From positions 1 through 5,438 of the forward strand of contig CALGAG010000234.1 of NCBI GenBank assembly GCA_937951995.1: a stretch of DNA of 5,438 nucleotides. The letters run 5' to 3'. A program made the translations under genes and the position numbers. A model generated the notes under the pieces. That model saw only the letters and a list, made by a program, of their open reading frames with translations, was not told where the DNA came from and searched no databases. Of this stretch, positions 1 to 4,799 are shown piece after piece (position 1 is the first letter of the stretch; each line of letters begins with the position of its first letter). This stretch comes from an uncultured Bacillota bacterium (GTDB lineage Bacteria > Bacillota > Clostridia > Tissierellales > Tissierellaceae).

Positions 1-172
1 ATCCCTAAGCGATCCTGATGTGATGGTAGCATACGTAGCAGGAGAGGGCTTCTATACTGAGGGAAACGGAATGGGCTGCAATGCAATGAGAATGAGCTTT
101 GGAGCAGTGCCACCTGAAAAGATATTTGAAGGTATTGAGAAGTTGGGAAGATTAATTAAATCAAAACTATAA
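1..172 (+). CDS. PLP-dependent class I/II aminotransferase, C-terminal fragment
   Basis: The reading frame that starts at base 2 is open for 56 codons and stops with TAA at 170-172; the start lies outside the window. The residues resemble the C-terminal small domain of class I/II (fold-type I) aminotransferases of the 2-aminoadipate/MocR-like group. A short 'VAYVAGEGFY' stretch corresponds to the usual 'V.F.PG..F' strand. It is followed by a glycine/asparagine-rich turn and 'NAMRMSFGAV', whose Arg is the expected substrate alpha-carboxylate-binding arginine. An amphipathic closing helix rich in Lys and Glu ends the protein. Enzymes of this group transfer an amino group between an amino acid and a 2-oxo acid in the cytoplasm. 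The substrate cannot be told from this fragment. The gene converges on the sigma-54 regulator and ends just before a shared terminator, so it is a separate transcription unit from the operon at 2313. Another fold-type I enzyme of the same superfamily is possible. Confidence 0.8.
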   Translation, partial: SLSDPDVMVAYVAGEGFYTEGNGMGCNAMRMSFGAVPPEKIFEGIEKLGRLIKSKL

Positions 173-214
173 AAAGTCTAACCAGATCGGGATGATCTGG
201 TTAGTATTTTTTTT
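171..214. terminator. Bidirectional rho-independent terminator between convergent genes
   Basis: A perfect 11-bp inverted repeat, CTAACCAGATC at 178-188 and its complement at 194-204, encloses a 5-base loop. On the plus strand it is followed by an eight-T run (207-214). On the minus strand it is followed by five T (complement of 171-175). It can therefore end both the aminotransferase transcript and the regulator transcript. The regulator's stop codon (201-203) lies inside the stem, and the plus-strand T-run doubles as its last lysine codons. Confidence 0.9.
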
Positions 215-1907
215 CAGAGCTCCTTAACTTTCTGTAAATTGTATTTCGGGATATTCCCAGCTCTTCCGCAGTTTTTTTCTTGTTGCCGTCGTTTTCCCTA
301 AGTGTTTTCAGGATCAACTCGGTGGTTATTGTGGACAGTTCTTTGTTTCGGGATTTACCACTGAAAAGTGAATCTTCATCAGTTATCAGTCCAGCTCTCA
401 TCAGATTGTCCTTTGTCAGGTATTCACCCTCACAATAGAATAATGACAGGGAGATAATATTCTCAAGCTCCCGTATGTTGCCGGGCCAATCATAGCTCAT
501 AACCAACTTGGCAGCATCATCGTCCAATCCGTTTATACCTTTTAGGGTATCGTTTGAAAACTTGTGGATAAAGTAATCGCAAAGCTCCAGAACATCCTTT
601 CCTCTGTCCTTAAGGGGTGGAAGAGAAAGGAACAGTACCTTTAGCCTGTAGTAAAGGTCCTCCCTGAATGATTCCCTCAGTATCATATCCTCAAGATTTC
701 TGTTGGTGGCGGCAATGATGCGGACATCAATATCAACCATCTTGTTGCTGCCGATTCTGCTTAGACTCCTGTCCTCTATTATTCTCAATAGCTTTGCCTG
801 GAGATGCATGTGCATTTCACCTATTTCATCAAGAAATATCGTCCCTCCGTTTGCGAGCTCAAACTTACCAATCTTGCCTCCCTTTTTGGCACCTGTGAAG
901 GCTCCTTCGTCATAACCGAACAATTCGCTTTCAAACAAATCTCTCGGATAGCTTGCACAGTTTATGGCTACGAAGGGGCCATCCTTTCTTGAGCTGTGGT
1001 TGTGTATTGCCTGAGCCATAAGCTCCTTGCCTGTTCCGCTATCCCCAATGATAAGTACATTTTTGTTACTTTTTGAGAATTTCTTTGCTATATCGATTGT
1101 CTCCTTGATCTGCCTGCTTTCCCCGATGAAGTTGCTGAAATCATAATTTGCATAGTGACCCATAAGATCTGAAGCAACCTTTATTGAACGGGTTTTCTTC
1201 CTGTAAATATCGATTGCACCGGCTAGGCTGTCATCATCATCGAATACGGGGTAGGCCGAGTTCATAAGGTTTACGGAGTGGGTAGGCAGCTCAATCTGGT
1301 ACTCAACATCAAGAACGGATTTTCTTGATTTGATGGCCTTTACCAGGATGGAGTTAGGTATGAATGTTTTCAGATCCTGATTGAGTATATCCTTCTTGTC
1401 TGATTTAAGCATATTACATGCAGGCTGGTTGATATATGTAACAAAGCCTTTTTCATCACATGCTGAAATACCCTCATCAACTGAATCCAGACAGTCAAGT
1501 AGATACTTGTACTTTTTACCTATGATGGTGTAGTCCATGAATAGTTTTTGTAGTGTGTCCTTGGCTTTTGATTGAATACCTTCAAGGCACTCTGAAGAAT
1601 TGGTTGTGGACACTGCAACAATTTCATATTTCTCACCTGGCAAAGCTTGCAAGGGACCGGATTTGGATTCATTGAAAACAAGCTTCTCCTCCTGGTAAAG
1701 GGACCAGATATCCTCTGCTGTAAAATCAGAGGATGATGAAAATCCACAAACTGGAGCATTACCATTCTTACATAAGAATATTGAGATACCCTCCAAGCCG
1801 ATCATACCAGTAATGCTCACAAATATGTCCTTGATCAAGTCTTCTGGGGATTTTACATCTTCTTGAAGCAGTGTAAAGCTGCCAGATCCTTTTTCTTCTA
1901 ACACCAT
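201..1907 (-). CDS. Sigma-54-dependent transcriptional activator with PAS domain (enhancer-binding protein)
   Basis: This 568-residue cytoplasmic activator hydrolyses ATP to open promoters held by sigma-54 RNA polymerase. Residues about 1-120 form a domain I do not recognise. About 125-228 look like a PAS fold ('SVDEGISACDEKGFVTYINQ'). About 258-495 are the AAA+ module: Walker A GDSGTGKE (278-285), the sigma-54-contacting GAFTGA loop (325-330), Walker B GGTIFLDE (344-351), the arginine-finger segment FREDLYYRL (404-412) and WPGNIRELEN (464-473). A Fis-type helix-turn-helix closes the protein (KKTAEELGISRNTIYRKL, 534-551). All catalytic motifs are intact, so it should be active. There is no receiver domain, so control is probably by ligand or metabolic state rather than phosphorelay. 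I chose ATG at 1905-1907 because AAAGGTGG (1916-1923) sits 8 nt upstream. The GTG four codons earlier (1917-1919) lies inside that ribosome binding site. The gene is divergent from an operon preceded by a -24/-12 promoter, which is its likely target. Confidence 0.95.
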   Translation of the reverse strand: MVLEEKGSGSFTLLQEDVKSPEDLIKDIFVSITGMIGLEGISIFLCKNGNAPVCGFSSSSDFTAEDIWSLYQEEKLVFNESKSGPLQALPGEKYEIVAVSTTNSSECLEGIQSKAKDTLQKLFMDYTIIGKKYKYLLDCLDSVDEGISACDEKGFVTYINQPACNMLKSDKKDILNQDLKTFIPNSILVKAIKSRKSVLDVEYQIELPTHSVNLMNSAYPVFDDDDSLAGAIDIYRKKTRSIKVASDLMGHYANYDFSNFIGESRQIKETIDIAKKFSKSNKNVLIIGDSGTGKELMAQAIHNHSSRKDGPFVAINCASYPRDLFESELFGYDEGAFTGAKKGGKIGKFELANGGTIFLDEIGEMHMHLQAKLLRIIEDRSLSRIGSNKMVDIDVRIIAATNRNLEDMILRESFREDLYYRLKVLFLSLPPLKDRGKDVLELCDYFIHKFSNDTLKGINGLDDDAAKLVMSYDWPGNIRELENIISLSLFYCEGEYLTKDNLMRAGLITDEDSLFSGKSRNKELSTITTELILKTLRENDGNKKKTAEELGISRNTIYRKLRSSEKKY

Positions 1908-1915
1908 AATGTGTA

Positions 1916-1923
1916 CCACCTTT
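1916..1923 (-). promoter_or_regulatory. Ribosome binding site that fixes the regulator start
   Basis: Read on the minus strand this is AAAGGTGG, ending 8 nt before the ATG at 1907. An in-frame GTG at 1917-1919 would give a protein four residues longer, but it falls within this Shine-Dalgarno sequence and has no site of its own. The ATG is therefore the better start. Confidence 0.75.
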
Positions 1924-1936
1924 CAAAGTGAGTGAC

Positions 1937-1954
1937 ATGTACCAAAATGTAGCA
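1937..1954. promoter_or_regulatory. Putative upstream activating/operator site 1 (regulator-proximal)
   Basis: ATGTACCAAAATGTAGCA matches the reverse complement of 2090-2107 at 16 of 18 positions. It lies about 30 bp upstream of the regulator ATG and roughly 340 bp upstream of the predicted operon transcription start. Its likely ligand is the Fis-type helix-turn-helix of the adjacent regulator, because such activators normally bind imperfect palindromes upstream of their target. Its closeness to the regulator gene suggests autoregulation as well. Function is inferred from repetition and position only. Confidence 0.5.
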
Positions 1955-2020
1955 CTTGTTCATATTGATTTCTCAAATGCCATGTTAACCTGGTTGTTGG
2001 AATTTCAATGCTTCAGAACC

Positions 2021-2060
2021 TGGGAAATAATGGGAAAACATGGGAAAACGTTGCAAAACC
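2021..2060. repeat. 10-bp-period direct repeat with phased A-runs
   Basis: Three consecutive 10-mers begin TGGGAAA (2021-2030, 2031-2040, 2041-2050), and a degenerate fourth unit (TTGCAAAACC, 2051-2060) follows. The A-runs therefore recur about once per helical turn on one DNA face, the arrangement expected of an intrinsically bent segment or of a tandem protein-binding array. The repeat lies between the two inverted 18-bp sites. An additional direct repeat AACCTGG occurs at 1987-1993 and 2017-2023, exactly 30 bp apart. The role is unknown. Confidence 0.65.
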
Positions 2061-2089
2061 AATATGTAAGATGCTGGAAGTGTTCTTTG

Positions 2090-2107
2090 TGTTACAATTT
2101 GGTACAT
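2090..2107. promoter_or_regulatory. Putative upstream activating site 2 (operon-proximal)
   Basis: The core TGTTACAATTTGGTACA (2090-2106) fits the palindrome TGTNNCAA-N-TTGNNACA in all 12 specified positions. It is also a 16/18 inverted match to the site at 1937-1954. Its centre is about 187 bp upstream of the start predicted from the -24/-12 promoter, within the usual range for enhancer sites of sigma-54 activators. It is the better candidate for the binding site of the divergent regulator. No experimental support can be seen from sequence. Confidence 0.6.
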
Positions 2108-2113
2108 TTATTT

Positions 2114-2142
2114 TTGATTATATAGGTCCATAGCCATAAAAT
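2114..2142 (+). promoter_or_regulatory. Candidate sigma-70-type (housekeeping) promoter
   Basis: TTGATT (2114-2119) and TAAAAT (2137-2142) are separated by 17 bp. They match the -35 and -10 consensus at 4/6 and 5/6 positions. If real, it would give basal transcription of the operon with a leader of about 160 nt, starting just downstream of the 2090-2107 site. The surrounding DNA is very AT-rich, so a chance match is quite possible. Confidence 0.25.
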
Positions 2143-2257
2143 CAAGGATTGCTGAAAACTTATACAAAAAAAGAATACAATCCATTATGTTGAAATTTGA
2201 ATGAATGGAAGGGATTAGCCCAAGAAAAAATAAAAATATTTCAATACTGAACCATAC

Positions 2258-2274
2258 TTGGCCCCTTATTTGCA
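2258..2274 (+). promoter_or_regulatory. Sigma-54 (-24/-12) promoter of the PLP enzyme/transporter operon
   Basis: TTGGCCCCTTATTTGCA matches the sigma-54 consensus TGGCAC-N5-TTGCA. The invariant GG (2260-2261) and GC (2272-2273) are separated by exactly 10 bp, as RpoN-type promoters require. The predicted transcription start is near 2285, about 28 nt before the GTG of the first gene. This places the whole downstream operon under sigma-54 control. The divergently encoded activator with an intact GAFTGA loop is the obvious partner. Confidence 0.88.
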
Positions 2275-2292
2275 TTTAATAGAATGAGTATG

Positions 2293-2303
2293 AAAGGAGG
2301 TGG
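2293..2303 (+). promoter_or_regulatory. Strong ribosome binding site for a GTG-started gene
   Basis: AAAGGAGGTGG is nearly a full complement of the 16S rRNA 3' end and ends 9 nt before the GTG at 2313. It supports GTG as the true start and high translation of the first operon gene. It lies only a few bases after the predicted sigma-54 transcription start, giving a very short leader. Confidence 0.8.
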
Positions 2304-2312
2304 AGTATAACA

Positions 2313-3413
2313 GTGGAGTTTAGAGAAAACATAAGAAACTTGAAAAAGACCAGCTATGCCAAGGAAACCAGCCAAGCGGTCGATACATCTGGGTTCATGG
2401 ATTGCTCAAATGGGATCAACCCCTTTGGAATATCGGGTAAGGTGCTGAGCTCTCTGAAAAGTTATGATGTGTCCGAGCTGAACACTTATCCAAAACCCGC
2501 ACTTGGTCTAAAAAAGGTAATAACAGAATATTGGGAGAAGGTAAGCTTGATTGAAGAGGATCAGATTATACTGGGAGATGGCTCAATAGAACTCATTTAT
2601 AAAATTAATAAGTTGTTTGTTGACAATAATTCTTTGGTTATGGGTTATTCCCCTCAGTTTTCTGATTATGTTGACGATGTCCATGCAAGTGGCGGAAGAT
2701 ATGAGAGCTATGTACTGGAGGAGTCAAATAATTTCAGGATGGATCCAGACAGATTTATCCAGATGATGGATAGAAAGCATACCCTTTTCTATCTGGACAA
2801 TCCAAACAATCCCACAGGCCAGGTTATAGGCATTAATGATTTGGATAAAATCATCAGGAAGGCTGCCGAATTTGAAAGGCCAATTATTATTGATGAGGCC
2901 TATGGAGATTTCATATCCAGGGATATGTCGGCGGTGTCTTTGGTCAACAAATACAAAAACCTTATAGTGGTAAGGTCCCTGTCAAAGGGTCTTGGACTTG
3001 CTGGAATCAGGGCAGGATATATGGTTACGTCAAAATGCATAGCAGATCAGTACAGGAAAATATCAAATCCATATGAGATGAACAGTATTGCAAGACACAT
3101 AGCCGAGGCTGCATTGAGGGATTGTGATTTTATGGAGGAATGCTCTGAAAAGATCGTATCTAGAAAGAGGAAGTTCACCAGATCATTGAAAAGACTACAT
3201 CTACTTGAGACAAATGAGTCAGTGCCGATAATGACACTAAAGCATCCAGATAAGAACGTTGATTTTGAAGACCTGCTTCTTAAGCAGGAGGTAAAGGCTG
3301 TTTCATGCAGAGGATTTGTCGGGCTGGGTCAGAACTACGTAAGAATGATGATTAATCAAGATACTGATAGCTTGATTGATAGAATTCAGAGAATCGAGAA
3401 TGAAATAAAGTAA
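2313..3413 (+). CDS. HisC/CobD-like PLP-dependent aminotransferase or decarboxylase (fold type I)
   Basis: This 366-residue protein has the full length and motif order of the histidinol-phosphate aminotransferase/threonine-phosphate decarboxylase branch of class I/II PLP enzymes. Visible are DCSNGINPFG near 30-39 (like the 'D.S.N.NP.G' start of CobD), GDGSIELI (88-95, phosphate loop), NPNNPTG (163-169), IIIDEAYGDF with the ring-nitrogen Asp194 and Tyr197, SLSKGLGLAGIRAGY with the Schiff-base Lys225 and phosphate-binding Arg233, and YVRMMI with Arg344 as the carboxylate-binding residue. All catalytic residues are present. No histidine or cobalamin genes are nearby, so neither HisC nor CobD should be assumed; a catabolic amino-acid transaminase or a decarboxylase fits the context equally well. 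It is the first gene of the sigma-54 operon and lies 20 nt before the next gene. The start is GTG, supported by the strong ribosome binding site. Family is sure; substrate is unknown. Confidence 0.9.
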   Translation: MEFRENIRNLKKTSYAKETSQAVDTSGFMDCSNGINPFGISGKVLSSLKSYDVSELNTYPKPALGLKKVITEYWEKVSLIEEDQIILGDGSIELIYKINKLFVDNNSLVMGYSPQFSDYVDDVHASGGRYESYVLEESNNFRMDPDRFIQMMDRKHTLFYLDNPNNPTGQVIGINDLDKIIRKAAEFERPIIIDEAYGDFISRDMSAVSLVNKYKNLIVVRSLSKGLGLAGIRAGYMVTSKCIADQYRKISNPYEMNSIARHIAEAALRDCDFMEECSEKIVSRKRKFTRSLKRLHLLETNESVPIMTLKHPDKNVDFEDLLLKQEVKAVSCRGFVGLGQNYVRMMINQDTDSLIDRIQRIENEIK

Positions 3414-3420
3414 ATGGTAA

Positions 3421-3428
3421 GGGGAGAG
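3421..3428 (+). promoter_or_regulatory. Ribosome binding site supporting a TTG start
   Basis: GGGGAGAG ends 5 nt before the TTG at 3434, with its GGAG core 7 nt away. The first in-frame ATG (3452) would be about 25 nt from the same core, which is too far. The TTG is therefore preferred. Confidence 0.65.
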
Positions 3429-3433
3429 TTTAA

Positions 3434-4780
3434 TTGAAATATGACAGATGCATGGAGATAGTCGAAAGGGATTCAAAGGTATATTCCGAGTTTGCAAGGA
3501 TACCATACTACCCACTGGCAATCAAAAGAGGCAGGGGGGCAATGATTGAGGACATGGATGGAAATGAGTATATCGATATGCTTTCCAGTGCATCTTCGCT
3601 GAATACTGGACATAGCCATCCCAGAATAACAAAGGCAATCACAGACCAACTTGAAAATTTCATTAGCTACACTGCAGCATATACATATTCAGAACCACTT
3701 GTAGCCTTGGGTGAAAAGCTGTGTAGCATAACCCCTGGAAATTTTGAAAAGAGGGTTGTCTACGGTTTGTCGGGATCCGATGCCAATGATGGGATGATAA
3801 AAATGGTCAGGGCATACACAGGTAGAAGCAAGATAGTATCTTTTGTTGGCTCCTATCACGGGTCAACATTGGGGTCATTGTCATTGTCGGCCATCAGCCT
3901 GAATATGAGAAGAAAAATTGGACCTTTACTTCCTGATATTGCACATATTAAGTACCCGGATTGCTATAGATGCTCCTACGACAAGAAGAGTGATACCTGC
4001 AGTCTGGAGTGTATGAAGGATTTCAAGGAGTCCTTAAAGACCTACATGCCCCCTGAGGAGATTGCAGCTGTTGTGATGGAACCCATCGCAGGTGATGCAG
4101 GATTGATTGTCCCCCCTGAAAAATATGTCAAGGAGCTTCATGGGATCTGTAAGGAAAATGGCATACTCTTCGTTAGTGAAGAGGTACAGCAGGGATTTGG
4201 AAGAACAGGTAAATGGTTCAGCATTGAACATTTTGATGTGGAGCCTGACATCATAGTAATGGGAAAATCAATGGCATCAGGTGTTCCTTTAAGTGCAATA
4301 GTCGCAAGGAAGGAGATCACTGAGTCATTGGGACCACCGGCTCATCTGTTCACGATGAGTGGAAATGCTCTCTCCTGTGCAGCTGCTGTCGAAACCATCA
4401 ATATCATTGAGGAAGAGGGCTTGCTGGATCAATCCAGAGAGTTGGGGGACTATGTAAAGGGAAGATTCAATGAGATGAAGGCAAAGTATGATCTGATAGG
4501 AGATGTCAGAGGCAAGGGGTTGTCAATTGGAGTAGATCTGGTGACGGATAGGATCACAAAGGAAGGAAACAAGACCGCTGCTGCAAAGATATGCTACAGG
4601 TGTTGGGAAAAGGGTGTAATAGTAATATTTTTGGCATCAGGAGTATTAAGGATTCAGCCTCCTCTGGTCATTGGGAAGGATGAACTGGACAGGGCGCTGG
4701 ATGTAATCGAGGAGTCTATACAGGAGTACATAAACAACGAAATACCAGATTCTGTTTTGGAGGTAGCAGTTGGCTGGTAA
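3434..4780 (+). CDS. Class III aminotransferase-fold PLP enzyme, probable amino-acid racemase/epimerase (isoleucine 2-epimerase-like)
   Basis: This 448-residue fold-type I enzyme has class III landmarks: TGHSHPRI (58-65), GSDAND (114-119, phosphate loop), SYHGSTLGSLSLSAISLNMRR (about 140-160), EPIAGDAGL (216-224), EEVQQGFGRTGKWF (249-262), VMGKSMASGVPLSAIV with Schiff-base Lys278, and a terminal VGW. The SGSDAND, SAISLNMR, KGLSIG and LR.QPPLVI segments recall the isoleucine 2-epimerase/broad-range racemase branch rather than GABA or ornithine transaminases. From memory, that branch uses an acidic residue in the GDAG segment as partner of the lysine; here this is Asp221, 57 residues before Lys278. 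A racemase or epimerase role is thus favoured, with a transaminase as the alternative. Two oddities stand out: the usually invariant ring-nitrogen Asp is Glu249, and a Cys cluster (C177, C180, C189, C193) is inserted after the KYPD segment. The start is TTG. The gene is second in the operon, 19 nt before the transporter gene. Confidence 0.85.
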   Translation: MKYDRCMEIVERDSKVYSEFARIPYYPLAIKRGRGAMIEDMDGNEYIDMLSSASSLNTGHSHPRITKAITDQLENFISYTAAYTYSEPLVALGEKLCSITPGNFEKRVVYGLSGSDANDGMIKMVRAYTGRSKIVSFVGSYHGSTLGSLSLSAISLNMRRKIGPLLPDIAHIKYPDCYRCSYDKKSDTCSLECMKDFKESLKTYMPPEEIAAVVMEPIAGDAGLIVPPEKYVKELHGICKENGILFVSEEVQQGFGRTGKWFSIEHFDVEPDIIVMGKSMASGVPLSAIVARKEITESLGPPAHLFTMSGNALSCAAAVETINIIEEEGLLDQSRELGDYVKGRFNEMKAKYDLIGDVRGKGLSIGVDLVTDRITKEGNKTAAAKICYRCWEKGVIVIFLASGVLRIQPPLVIGKDELDRALDVIEESIQEYINNEIPDSVLEVAVGW

Positions 4781-4782
4781 TT

Positions 4783-4793
4783 AAAAGGAGGAG
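4783..4793 (+). promoter_or_regulatory. Ribosome binding site of the transporter gene
   Basis: AAAAGGAGGAG lies in the 19-nt gap after the class III gene. Its GGAGG core ends 8 nt before the ATG at 4800, which supports that start and efficient translation within the operon. Confidence 0.8.
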
Positions 4794-4799
4794 TTATAA

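Larger units (their letters stand above)
1908..2312. other. Divergent regulatory intergenic region (about 405 bp)
   Basis: No convincing gene lies between the regulator start and the operon start. The stretch is AT-rich, especially from 2100 to 2257, and carries several regulatory-looking elements listed separately: an inverted pair of 18-bp sites, a 10-bp-period repeat, a sigma-70-like candidate and a -24/-12 promoter. The regulator's own promoter must also lie here, reading leftward. I found only weak candidates for it, for example TTGAGA and TACATT on the minus strand with a 19-bp gap, whose -10 would overlap the left-hand 18-bp site. Confidence 0.8.

Noticed and set aside
703..992. Two plus-strand open frames antisense to the regulator
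   Set aside because: They lie opposite the conserved AAA+ core of the activator and their translations show no domain; they are shadows of that gene.
1917..1919. GTG start giving a regulator four residues longer
   Set aside because: The codon sits inside the Shine-Dalgarno sequence that serves the ATG at 1905-1907.
1928..2125. Plus-strand open frame of 65 codons inside the intergenic region
   Set aside because: It has no ribosome binding site, its composition is Cys/Trp-rich and unlike a real protein, and it spans the inverted sites and the 10-bp repeat, which look regulatory.
2140..2152. IHF-like sequence (AATCAAGGATTGC) between enhancer site and promoter
   Set aside because: It is close to WATCAANNNNTTR but fails in the TTR part, and IHF itself is generally absent from Firmicutes; too weak to call.
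2181..2209. Inverted repeat TCCATT ... AATGGA
   Set aside because: The stem is only 6 bp with a 17-base loop in AT-rich DNA, so a chance occurrence is likely; no T-run follows.
2003..2246. Recurrent ATTTCAAT/TTGAAATT words at 2003, 2190 and 2239
   Set aside because: They are short AT-rich words, irregularly spaced, and also occur at the coding start near 3434; not distinguishable from chance.
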